From the NCBI GenBank assembly GCA_036278935.1, contig DASUKA010000074.1, positions 1 through 43,694 on the forward strand: a DNA stretch of 43,694 nt, given 5' to 3'. The notes below the pieces were generated by a model. The model worked only from the letters and a program-made list of their open reading frames with translations, was not told where the DNA came from and ran no database searches. Both the position numbers and the translations under genes were made by a program. Below are positions 14,336 to 22,429 of this stretch, piece after piece. This DNA comes from DASSNR01 sp036278935. Its GTDB lineage: Bacteria; Gemmatimonadota; Gemmatimonadetes; Gemmatimonadales; Gemmatimonadaceae. Position 1 is the stretch's first letter; each line of letters starts with the position of its first letter.

Positions 14336-14838
14336 TACTCGGCGGCCGTGGGTCGGGCCGGCGCGGGCGGCGTCGTGGCGGCTCCCGCGGGTGTCGGTAC
14401 CGGCGATGTGACCGGATGGGGTGCCAGCTCGATCCGCGCGAGGGCATCATGCTCGACGGCTGTGAGGAGCCGTGCGCGCGCCAGCGCGCCGACGATGGCG
14501 CGCTGGCCGTGATCCGGCTGGATCACGTCGAGCCACGCGCACATGAACGACGCCAGCCAGTGCCAGCCGGTGCCATGGCCGCGCACCGCCAGCGCCCATC
14601 GGCCACATCGCGCCGAGATGGTCTCGCCCACCATCCCGCCGCATAGCGCGTTCACAAAACAATCGAGCGCCACCAGGACATGATACCAGTAGGCATCATG
14701 CACACCCGTGGCGAGGATCGATGCGGAGTCGGCGGCGGTCCATCCGTACTGTCGCCGGCCGATGAGCGCGAGCACAACCATGGCGAGCACCAGCATACCA
14801 GCCAGCGCCAGCCAATGGGCAGTCACAAACGAGAACAT
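14335..14838 (-). CDS. Membrane protein of the lysis cassette
   Basis: Protein of 167 aa. A strong transmembrane helix lies at residues 6-26 (TAHWLALAGMLVLAMVVLAL), with Cys-containing moderately hydrophobic segments up to about 110 and a Pro/Ala-rich tail. FMCAWLDVIQPDHGQRAIVG is a conserved-looking centre. It could be a holin-associated protein or antiholin; I do not recognise a family. No good ribosome site before the ATG at 14836-14838, only 3 bp after the stop of the holin-like gene, suggesting coupling. Confidence 0.6.
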   Translation of the reverse strand: MFSFVTAHWLALAGMLVLAMVVLALIGRRQYGWTAADSASILATGVHDAYWYHVLVALDCFVNALCGGMVGETISARCGRWALAVRGHGTGWHWLASFMCAWLDVIQPDHGQRAIVGALARARLLTAVEHDALARIELAPHPVTSPVPTPAGAATTPPAPARPTAAE

Positions 14839-14841
14839 GGT

Positions 14842-15072
14842 TCAGGAACCGGAAGGAGGGGGAGGCGCTTGGAAGGTGCGCCGCTTGACGGTGAACTGCG
14901 CGACATCCAAACCCATCATCGCGAGGAGGAAGGCGCCGAGCCCGCCCACGATCTCCACGGGGAGCGTGACACCACAGGCGAGGAGGGTGAGCACGCCGAG
15001 CACATACAGGACCGCCAGGCTCACACTCACGACGATGCGGAGGTTCGTGGTGGGGACGGTGGCCAAGGTCAT
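14842..15072 (-). CDS. Holin-like protein with two transmembrane helices
   Basis: Protein of 76 aa with two hydrophobic helices: 13-33 (VVSVSLAVLYVLGVLTLLACG) and 37-54 (PVEIVGGLGAFLLAMMGL), joined by a short loop. The end is basic and Pro-rich (KRRTFQAPPPPSGS). Size and topology fit a class II holin. The start overlaps the upstream stop (ATGA). It precedes the endolysin in the operon. Confidence 0.65.
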   Translation of the reverse strand: MTLATVPTTNLRIVVSVSLAVLYVLGVLTLLACGVTLPVEIVGGLGAFLLAMMGLDVAQFTVKRRTFQAPPPPSGS

Positions 15073-15299
15073 TCGCCGGCCTCATCCATGCCGAGTCGCG
15101 TCTCGATGCGCGTGATCGCCCGCGCCATGGTGTTGAGCGGCGCCTCCAGCTTCGTGATGGCGACGGCGTGCCGCTCGCCTTGCTCTTCGACCTTCGCCAG
15201 TCGCCACGCGAAGGCGAACATCTGTCGGATGACGGCGTAGGCCACCCCGGCAATCCCGGCCAGCGATCCGTACACCTTGAGCAGTCCGAACACATCCAT
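15069..15299 (-). CDS. Small holin-like / membrane-anchored coiled-coil protein, first gene of the lysis operon
   Basis: Protein of 76 aa. One transmembrane helix (about 5-28, GLLKVYGSLAGIAGVAYAVI) is followed by a charged amphipathic helix (WRLAKVEEQGERHAVAITKL) ending acidic. This matches small holin/XhlA-like proteins that pair with a second holin; the next gene encodes a two-helix holin candidate. ATG at 15297-15299; longer in-frame starts would place it 11 nt from the predicted transcription start and add a low-complexity stretch. Ribosome site weak. Confidence 0.6.
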   Translation of the reverse strand: MDVFGLLKVYGSLAGIAGVAYAVIRQMFAFAWRLAKVEEQGERHAVAITKLEAPLNTMARAITRIETRLGMDEAGE

Positions 15300-15437
15300 G
15301 GCGCGCGTGGCCAGAGGCGAGGAAGGGAATGACGCGAGAGCGAGGCCGGGGACGGTGGCGGGGTCGAGCGGCCTCGGAAGAGAAACCGCATTCGCGGGAG
15401 GAGAGTCGGGGCATCGCCCCGCACACCACATCACCAG

Positions 15438-15452
15438 TAGCCTACGAGGCTA
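15438..15452. promoter_or_regulatory. Perfect palindromic operator TAGCCT-ACG-AGGCTA
   Basis: The only perfect copy of the 15-bp palindrome. It begins at the downstream edge of the lysis promoter -10 (15452-15457), so a bound dimer would cover the transcription start near 15445. Confidence 0.75.
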
Positions 15453-15484
15453 ACATACGCTCCTGCGTGGCTCCTGGCAAGTGC
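15452..15484 (-). promoter_or_regulatory. Late promoter of the lysis operon
   Basis: On the minus strand -35 TTGCCA (15475-15480), 17 nt, -10 TATGTT (15452-15457). It shares GCACTTGC (15477-15484) and GAGCCA (15468-15473) at the same spacing with the capsid (30026-30058) and terminase (42561-42593) promoters. The stop codon of the preceding tail gene (15490) lies just upstream. Confidence 0.7.
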
Positions 15485-15489
15485 GCGGA

Positions 15490-15951
15490 CTACTGCGGCT
15501 GACCGCGCGCGGCGCAGCTCTGGTTACTCGCATCGCTCGGCGCGAAGTCATCGTGCCGCGCCTGCGCGGTGTAGCAGCTCTGCGTCCCATCGGCGGTGTG
15601 CGCGCCATCGTGAAAGGTGCCCGGGCCGGTCATGGTGCCGCCCGTGCCGGTGCCGCTGGCGCTGATGACGTAGGTGGTGTCCGGCGGGTTGTTGACGCCG
15701 GCCGTCACGAGGACATCCATCTGCTGCGTCCCATCGTTCCACGACGCCTCGACGGTGGGCGCATCCAGCTTCGTGCTGGTCTGGTGGTAGCCGTAGAACT
15801 CAGCGATCCCATGCGGCGCCACACCGTCCGGGCCAGACGCCGAGAAGGGGTTGAGGCTGGTGGTGGAGAGCGTCGTCAGGCTCCCGCTCGTCACCCCTTT
15901 CTCGGTCCGGATGTCCCCGATCGAGATCCGGCCCGAGGTCTGGAGCGTCAC
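15490..15951 (-). CDS. Tail-associated hypothetical protein (fibre tip/appendage candidate)
   Basis: Protein of 153 aa, not recognised with certainty. The N-terminal RISIGDIRTEKGVTSGSL and SLNPFSASGPDGVAPH, then IAEFYGYHQTS, are Gly/Ser/Thr-rich and resemble short tail-appendage proteins. The second half (APTVEASWNDGTQQMDVLV, TYVISASGTGTGG) looks like a single fibronectin-type beta sandwich. Start GTG at 15949-15951 in a GTGA overlap with the S74 fibre gene stop. The stop lies about 10 bp from the lysis promoter -35. Confidence 0.65.
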   Translation of the reverse strand: MTLQTSGRISIGDIRTEKGVTSGSLTTLSTTSLNPFSASGPDGVAPHGIAEFYGYHQTSTKLDAPTVEASWNDGTQQMDVLVTAGVNNPPDTTYVISASGTGTGGTMTGPGTFHDGAHTADGTQSCYTAQARHDDFAPSDASNQSCAARGQPQ

Positions 15952-16982
15952 GCCGCGGCCTGCTGCGCTTCGAGCGCGGCGACCCGCGCGCGGAGGGCGG
16001 CGTTCTCGCGCGCCAGGTCCTGCACGGCCGCCACCACATCGGCCAGGATCGGCATCGGCGTGAGGGTGAGCGTCCCGCGCTCGTCCGGCTGCGTGTGCAC
16101 CGCCTCGGGGATGACGGACTGCACCTCCTGCGCGATGAACCCGGCGTGCGTGCCGCCGATGTCCGTCCGCTCGTACGTGGCGGGACGGAGCGCCATCACG
16201 CGCGCGAGGCCGCCCGTGCGCGTCCGGATGCGGCGCTTGAGCCGGCGGTCCGAGAAGGCCGCGACATCGCCGGTGGCGGTCAGGTTGCCGCTCTCGTCGA
16301 TAGTTACGCGGTCTGCGCTCACCCCACCGGCCCATAGCCGCGCCACATTCCCGGTAGCGTACCACTGCCAGCGATGCGCTGTGCCGTTTACACGGTCAGC
16401 GAATTGGAGTGAGCCCACCGAGCCGCCCGTCGTGATGCGGCCATTCACCGCGAGGAGATCGTCTCCTGTGGAGACATCGGCCAGGCCCACGCGCACCAGC
16501 CCCGTCGCGCGGTTGATGGAGAGCGCGTCCCCGATGCTCGACCCGCTGTTGTGTCGGCGGATGATGTGCAGGTTCGAGCCCACCTCATCCACACCCGTCT
16601 CGGTGTCGGACACCCGGAGCACCCAGCGCGGCACGCCGCCGACCGTGAACAGGAGATCGGCTTCCGGGTTCCCACCCTTCTCGATCGCCGCCCCTATGGC
16701 AGTCAGCTCGCCCGTCATCGGCGTGGACCCGTCGAGTTGGAGGTAGCGCGCATCGCCAAGCGCCTGCGTCAGCGCGCCCACCGCCGTCACCGTCCAGTCC
16801 GTGGCGTTCGGTCCAGTCTTGAGATACAGCGTGGCCGTGCCGGCCGCCGGATCAACCAGCGTGTAGCGCGAGCCGACGCCGGCCGTGAGGCCGGGCGCCG
16901 TCGTGGGCACCACCTCGCCAACGCCGTCCACGAGGTCACGCTGCGCATCCAGCACATGCCACAGGAGATGTGGCGGGGTCAT
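15948..16982 (-). CDS. Tail fibre with C-terminal S74 intramolecular chaperone
   Basis: Protein of 344 aa. Beta-rich repeats typical of fibre shafts fill 30-240 (ARYLQLDGSTPMTGELTA and similar). Residues 243-340 form the Peptidase_S74 chaperone: FSDRRLKRRI (Ser244/Asp245 start), MALRPATYER, GFIAQEVQ, then a C-terminal coiled coil (ARENAALRARVAALEAQQ). The chaperone drives trimerisation and cleaves itself off. The start at 16980-16982 overlaps the tail tip gene stop (ATGA). Confidence 0.85.
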   Translation of the reverse strand: MTPPHLLWHVLDAQRDLVDGVGEVVPTTAPGLTAGVGSRYTLVDPAAGTATLYLKTGPNATDWTVTAVGALTQALGDARYLQLDGSTPMTGELTAIGAAIEKGGNPEADLLFTVGGVPRWVLRVSDTETGVDEVGSNLHIIRRHNSGSSIGDALSINRATGLVRVGLADVSTGDDLLAVNGRITTGGSVGSLQFADRVNGTAHRWQWYATGNVARLWAGGVSADRVTIDESGNLTATGDVAAFSDRRLKRRIRTRTGGLARVMALRPATYERTDIGGTHAGFIAQEVQSVIPEAVHTQPDERGTLTLTPMPILADVVAAVQDLARENAALRARVAALEAQQAAA

Positions 16983-19900
16983 GTGATCTGTCCTCCGGCA
17001 GGCGGCACGCTCACGGGGTTGGCCTCCGTGTAGTCGCTCGCGGTGTATTGGGAATGTTCCGCGCGCACGCGCACGGTCGAGGTATCGCTCTGGCTCCCCT
17101 CCGGCGGCTGCGACTCGTGGCAGGTATTGTCGCCCGGGAACGCCTGCGCCAGGAAGGCGAACCCGCCGCCGTCCACGTCCACCTCCGCGCGATAGGTGGT
17201 GCCCGAGGGCATCCCGCTCGCGGGCGTCACAGTGTAGACGTACCCCTGCGCGTCCTCGCTATAGCCGCCGGCCACAACCGAGGTCGGCGCCGCGAGCTGC
17301 GTCTGCTGCGCGGGCTGCTGCACAACCACGGCCGGGCTCGTGTCATCCGAGAGCGTGCCGTCCGAGGCGACCGCGCGGTAGGTCCACGTGTAGGTGGCGC
17401 CTGCCGACAGCGCTTGGGTGTGCGTCACGTCCTGCGTGGCGCCAGCCCCGGCCGTGCGCGGAATGTCGGCGCCGTACTGCACCCCGTCACGGTACGTGCG
17501 GATGGACACGAAGTTGGTGAGATCGGTGGGCATCGTGAGGCGATTCGTGACACTGCCGGTGCCCACCGCGATGTTGACCGCTGCCGTGGGGGCAAGCGGG
17601 GGCGTGGTGGGCGAGCTGCCACCACTCGGCAGCGCCGCCGCGCGCACCAGCAACGGCAGCGCCGCGTTGCCGAGCCCATCGTATGCGAGGAACGCCACCG
17701 CCGCGATGAGGCCACCCTGGCGCACCGGGACCACGATCGAGGTTTGCCCGTCGCCCTGGCGGATCGGCGTGCCGGGCACCCGTGCCCCGACGAGGTGCAG
17801 GTTGCCCACGATACCCGGGTCAACCGCGTAGAGCAGATAAAACGCATCGACGTAGGCGCATCGCTGCGCCAGCGTCACCGGCCAGGTGATGTCATGGTCG
17901 GTCGGCACAGGGGTGCCCACGGTCACGTCCGCATTCCCGGCCGCCACCCACGCCTCCGCAAAGACGGTGTGGTCGCTTTCCTGTCCGGCCGCGTTGTACG
18001 CGAACGCCACGATGGCGTACCGCTGCCCGAGGGTGCTGAGGGTGGCGGCCTGCGCGACACTGGCGCTCCGGCCCACCGCCGCCAGCAGCGGTGCGGCCCG
18101 CACCGCGGCATCGGTCGGCGTGTTGCCGTCTGTCGCCACGAGGTAGCGGAAGCCCGTCGTGTCGGAGTCACCAAGCAGCGTCACGCCGATCACGCCATCC
18201 GAGCTGATGCTCCGCTGGATGGTGGGCGGCAGGGGCCGCGCCCCGATCCCGAACGGCATCACGTCGCCCGCGAGGATGCGCACCACACCCAGCGCATCGG
18301 TCCCGGTCACGCGCCACGCGATGGCCGACGCCTGCTTATCCACGAGATCCACCGTATCGGTGAATGGCGCCACGAGGGGCGTCCAGTCGCTCCACGCGGC
18401 ATTCCCGACCCGGCGGCGACTCTCGACGAGCGTGATCCGTCCCTGCGTGTCGGTGATGGCGAGGGAGAGCGTGCCGGTCGTCGCCGTCTCGCTCGGGGTG
18501 GCTACGATGGTGGGAAGCACTGCGCCGGTCCCCTCGCGCGTGGCCGCGATGACCGCGGGCTCCGAGACACCGCCCGCCGCCGCGTGCGCGATGGCCGCGA
18601 CATAGACGGTGGTCCCCGGGCCGTATGCGGTGGTATCGGTCACCTGCACGCGCTGACCGGCCAGTGCGGCGGCAGCGTTCGCCGCATCGGTGGCCGCCTC
18701 CGGTGTCGTCCCCACGCCCACCTGCTGCGCCGTGATGTTGGCCAGCCCGTTGCTCGTAATGACGAGATGGCCCGTGGCGTCGAAGCTCGCGGCGATCGTG
18801 GGCGGCAGGGCCAGGGTCACGCCCACGCCGCCCGAGCGCTGCGTCGATTGCGCGATGGCCGAGAGCCCGCGCACCGCCAGCGTGAACTCCGTGCCCCAGA
18901 GGTTCCGCGCCACCACCACGCCCACCACGGAGACGCGATTCTTGATGGGGGTGCCGATGTCCGTGATGCCGTCTGCCGCATAGACGATCCGCCGGTCGGT
19001 GTACTGGTCGGTGCTCACGGCCACCGCATCCCCCATCTCGACCCACGGCCACGGCAGGACGGTCGTCACCTTCCAGAGCCGCACGCCGGTACTCCACGCT
19101 CCGAGCATCAGCGCGGTCAGATGCTGTGCCTCCGCGAAGTCGTTCCACTTGCACAGTTCATCCGGGAGCACCGCCGCATCGAAGAGGTTGGCGCGGCCCA
19201 GCCCCAAGAGCGCGTCCTTGTCGTCGTACGTGACCTCAAAGCCGAACTTCCCGGCCACGTAGTCCCACCCGTACTTGACCGTGATCGAGGGCATGCGCCG
19301 GCTGTAGCCGGTCGGGGTCTGGAGCTCCACATAGTCCCGCTCGCTCCACCGCGCCACCACATCTTTCTCCCCGTAGAGATCGATATAGGTGATGCGCCCC
19401 TTGATCCACGCTGGTGCGCCGCCGCAGTGCAGCGCCACCTCCTGCAACGGGTCGAGCGCCGGCCGCCCATCCGCCGTCAGCCGCGCCGTGGTCGTCCGGC
19501 CCGTGGTGGGCGGCACCGCCCCGCGATAGCGCTGCGGGACGGCGGCCTGGCTCGCGATGATGTCCTCGTACACCGCGGCGAAGTCCTGTCCCGCGTACGC
19601 CACTTCTGCGCGCTGCGTGATGTCGCTGTGCAGCCGGAACGTATCGCCCACCGCTGGGGCCTGCACCGCATCATCGAGCACGATGGTGAAGCCGTTACCG
19701 GTGGGCGCCGGATTGGAGACGATGAGCCAGTTGGTGCCGGCCAGTGCGCCAGACAGCCCCTCGTAGCGCATCCCCGCGATAGTGATGCCGTTGAACACGT
19801 TCGCGGTCGCCACCGTGATCGTGCACTCGCGCGTGACCGCGTTGGTCGTCACCGTATTGATGGTGCCGACACTGCCATCGGCCGGGTACGTGAACGTCTC

Positions 19901-21580
19901 CATCGCCTGCGGGACGACAACCTTGAGCCGGTCCATGCCGCTGACGAACACGAACCCCTCTTGCTCGACATCCGGATCGCGATCTTCGAGGCGGTAGAGA
20001 TTGAGGAAGTGCCGCGTGCCGGTGATCGTCTCGCGGAGGTACACCCACGCCTCGACGCCCGAGGGCGCAAAGGTGGTGGCCAGCAGCGTGGCCAGGTCCC
20101 GCGCATCAGCCCGGCCGGCGCGCAGGATCGGGAGTTTCAGCTCCCCGATCTCCGATTGCGCGGTGACCGGATCAACACTGGCCGTGGAGTCCACATCCCC
20201 GGTGTAGCGATACGTGGCGAACCGATCCCGCGCGGTGAAGAACGCCGCTTGCAACACCGGCGTCACAAGGCCATCGGGTGATGCGTGGAGCGTGGCCGTC
20301 AGCTCGTAGAAGCGGAACACGTCGGCGCCCGTGTACACCGTGCCGTCGTCCGCTGCGCCCAGATCGGTCCACGCATCACCGGGATCATTCCGGCCGCGCA
20401 CCCCGTAGGTGACCGAGGTGCCCAGCGGTTCGGCCGCATCGGCGCGGAAATGCACCTCCGCGCTCGGCACGCTCTCCAAGTCAAACGTCTGGACCAGGGT
20501 GCCGTCCGGGTGGTACGTGACCGCGCGCACCACGTGGTAGGGCTGGTCCCACCCGGGTTGCTCGATCGTCTGCGGGAGATCGTACGTGCTGCTCTCGCGA
20601 CTCACGCCCCACTGACCGTATGGTGTGCCGCCCCCGTTCTGCGCTGCCGTATCGCGGGCGCCGTAGCCAGGCACCGCGCCCGTCGAGAGGAAGCCGTACC
20701 CCGGGTTGTGCCCGGGGTCGAGCGGCGAGAAGCCATCGGCATCCGGTGAGTAGGGACCGCAGTCGCGGGCGCCCGCCGTCGTGCGCCAGAACGCGGATTG
20801 ATCGAACGCCGGGAACGTCGCCGTAGGAAGCATCCCAAGCCACGCGCCTTGCACGCCCGGCGTCCCCGTCACGGAGATCCCGATAGAGAATCCCATCGGC
20901 ACCTCCAAGTGAGAGACCTTGGTATCCCCCTCGAAACTCACATCAGCCGTGCGCTCGTGCCCGGCGGCATCGAGGCCCGAGCCTGTGCGGGTGCGCAACC
21001 GTCCGGTCTGGATGCGGATGGTCCGTCCACTCTCGCGGAAGCCGATCGAGATGAGGCCGCCATCCATCGCGACCGCGGTACACGGGATGGTGATCGCGTC
21101 CCCCAACACCTCGCGGTTCCAGTTCTCATCGAGGCGCGCCACCTGGATGATGTACTGTCCGTTCGTGCCGCCCGAGAACCCGAACACGTTGCCGAACACA
21201 AAGCTCCCATTCTTCCGGCCGAGCATGATGTCCAGCGAGTGCAGCGTCAGCCCGTTGGGGCCGATGAGCGAGGGGTCCGGCCAGCAATCGATCCACAGCG
21301 TTTCGAGCTGGTTGCGATTGGGCGCCCAGAACCACCCGTAGCGCGTCGTGGCCTCGGCGGCGCTGCCGCCCGACTGGAAGATGACTTGCGAGCCAGACTC
21401 GGTGAGCCGCACCGCGCCGGCCTCATCGACGGTGACGTTGGTGAGCACGCCATCGGACCATTCATCGTGCGTGCTCGCGCCGACGCCCGCCACCACGGCG
21501 ACAATATCGATGTCGAGGTCGAGCGCGGGATTGAGCCGGTGCGCCGCGCGCACCAGGGAGGCGGGAGGCGTGGCCGTCAT
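16979..21580 (-). CDS. Central tail tip / host-specificity protein
   Basis: Protein of 1533 aa, the largest in the genome. It follows tape measure and distal tail genes, the place of lambda gpJ-like tip proteins. The N-terminal region is beta-rich. The middle (about 700-950) has the tip-protein style (RMPSITVKYGWDYVAGKFGF, VRLWKVTTVLPWPWVEMGDA). The C-terminal 500 residues contain several fibronectin III-like units (SPTTPPLAPTAAVNIAVGT; YTWTYRAVASDGTLSDDTSP). It likely forms the tail tip and contacts the receptor. The start at 21578-21580 overlaps the stop of the upstream gene. Confidence 0.8.
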   Translation of the reverse strand: MTATPPASLVRAAHRLNPALDLDIDIVAVVAGVGASTHDEWSDGVLTNVTVDEAGAVRLTESGSQVIFQSGGSAAEATTRYGWFWAPNRNQLETLWIDCWPDPSLIGPNGLTLHSLDIMLGRKNGSFVFGNVFGFSGGTNGQYIIQVARLDENWNREVLGDAITIPCTAVAMDGGLISIGFRESGRTIRIQTGRLRTRTGSGLDAAGHERTADVSFEGDTKVSHLEVPMGFSIGISVTGTPGVQGAWLGMLPTATFPAFDQSAFWRTTAGARDCGPYSPDADGFSPLDPGHNPGYGFLSTGAVPGYGARDTAAQNGGGTPYGQWGVSRESSTYDLPQTIEQPGWDQPYHVVRAVTYHPDGTLVQTFDLESVPSAEVHFRADAAEPLGTSVTYGVRGRNDPGDAWTDLGAADDGTVYTGADVFRFYELTATLHASPDGLVTPVLQAAFFTARDRFATYRYTGDVDSTASVDPVTAQSEIGELKLPILRAGRADARDLATLLATTFAPSGVEAWVYLRETITGTRHFLNLYRLEDRDPDVEQEGFVFVSGMDRLKVVVPQAMETFTYPADGSVGTINTVTTNAVTRECTITVATANVFNGITIAGMRYEGLSGALAGTNWLIVSNPAPTGNGFTIVLDDAVQAPAVGDTFRLHSDITQRAEVAYAGQDFAAVYEDIIASQAAVPQRYRGAVPPTTGRTTTARLTADGRPALDPLQEVALHCGGAPAWIKGRITYIDLYGEKDVVARWSERDYVELQTPTGYSRRMPSITVKYGWDYVAGKFGFEVTYDDKDALLGLGRANLFDAAVLPDELCKWNDFAEAQHLTALMLGAWSTGVRLWKVTTVLPWPWVEMGDAVAVSTDQYTDRRIVYAADGITDIGTPIKNRVSVVGVVVARNLWGTEFTLAVRGLSAIAQSTQRSGGVGVTLALPPTIAASFDATGHLVITSNGLANITAQQVGVGTTPEAATDAANAAAALAGQRVQVTDTTAYGPGTTVYVAAIAHAAAGGVSEPAVIAATREGTGAVLPTIVATPSETATTGTLSLAITDTQGRITLVESRRRVGNAAWSDWTPLVAPFTDTVDLVDKQASAIAWRVTGTDALGVVRILAGDVMPFGIGARPLPPTIQRSISSDGVIGVTLLGDSDTTGFRYLVATDGNTPTDAAVRAAPLLAAVGRSASVAQAATLSTLGQRYAIVAFAYNAAGQESDHTVFAEAWVAAGNADVTVGTPVPTDHDITWPVTLAQRCAYVDAFYLLYAVDPGIVGNLHLVGARVPGTPIRQGDGQTSIVVPVRQGGLIAAVAFLAYDGLGNAALPLLVRAAALPSGGSSPTTPPLAPTAAVNIAVGTGSVTNRLTMPTDLTNFVSIRTYRDGVQYGADIPRTAGAGATQDVTHTQALSAGATYTWTYRAVASDGTLSDDTSPAVVVQQPAQQTQLAAPTSVVAGGYSEDAQGYVYTVTPASGMPSGTTYRAEVDVDGGGFAFLAQAFPGDNTCHESQPPEGSQSDTSTVRVRAEHSQYTASDYTEANPVSVPPAGGQIT

Positions 21581-22428
21581 TAGATGGTGAGCGTGGGGAT
21601 GACTTCCTCGAGCAACAGCCGCACACTGCGGTGCACGGGGTCTACCTGCGGATCGTACGTGGTGTCACCCGGCACCTGATAGAGCCGCATCAGGCCCGCC
21701 CCGTGCTGTGTGGAGTCGTCGAGGCAGAACCACCACGGCGCGCCGAACGCCAAGAGCCGCCGCACTTCCGCATCGAGGAACGGATAGTCCGCATCCTCCA
21801 GCGTGACCGACAGGTCCACCTCGGAGAAGTTGAGTACGCGCCGCTTGACACGGACGCCACCCACACTCATGGCGTTCTTGCCCACCTGATACCGCGTGCG
21901 ATAGTCGTACGCGGCCGGCGCATCGAGGTATGAGGGCATGCGGTACGCACTGCCGAGGTAGAGGCCGGTGAGGAGGGGCGTGACGCCCGCGATGGCCGGC
22001 ACCGACAGTCGCCAGTACCGATCACTCGCATCCGCGAAGGTTTTCCACCACACGCCATCCGGCGTGAGACAGCCGTTCGGATCGCTGGGCAGCCCACCGG
22101 CTGCGGCGGGGATCACGGCATCGACCGGCGTCACCGCCGCCGTGAAATCACTGACGGCGGCATGCTGCACCTGCACCGCCTGGCCGGCGAGGTTGTGCCC
22201 GCGGTCGAGGATGATTGTATTGGCGAGCGCGGCGCCACCGGCATCGAGCACGACGAAGAGATTCCCCGGACCCGAGGGCGAGAACCGCGTCAGGTCACGC
22301 AGATTATCGCTGACGTGGTACAGTTCGGAGCCGGCCATCTCGGGTAGGCTGCTGCTCACGACGGCTTGCGGATGCAGCACCGTGTCATCGTACAGGTTGT
22401 CGGAGAGAATCAGCGGTGTGTTGGCCAT
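21580..22428 (-). CDS. Distal tail / baseplate protein
   Basis: Protein of 282 aa. It starts MANTPLILSDNLYDDTVLHP and is mostly beta (YRTRYQVGKNAMSVGGVRVK, FSEVDLSVTLEDADYPFLDA, APWWFCLDDS). The position right after the tape measure fits a distal tail (Dit-like) protein linking tube and tip. I do not see a firm family signature. The stop overlaps the tail tip start (TAATG). Confidence 0.65.
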   Translation of the reverse strand: MANTPLILSDNLYDDTVLHPQAVVSSSLPEMAGSELYHVSDNLRDLTRFSPSGPGNLFVVLDAGGAALANTIILDRGHNLAGQAVQVQHAAVSDFTAAVTPVDAVIPAAAGGLPSDPNGCLTPDGVWWKTFADASDRYWRLSVPAIAGVTPLLTGLYLGSAYRMPSYLDAPAAYDYRTRYQVGKNAMSVGGVRVKRRVLNFSEVDLSVTLEDADYPFLDAEVRRLLAFGAPWWFCLDDSTQHGAGLMRLYQVPGDTTYDPQVDPVHRSVRLLLEEVIPTLTI

Positions 22429-22429
22429 G

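Noticed and set aside
16970..20281. 1103-codon plus-strand frame
   Set aside because: Antisense shadow of the tail tip gene: His/Arg/Gly-rich composition, no ribosome site, no domain pattern.
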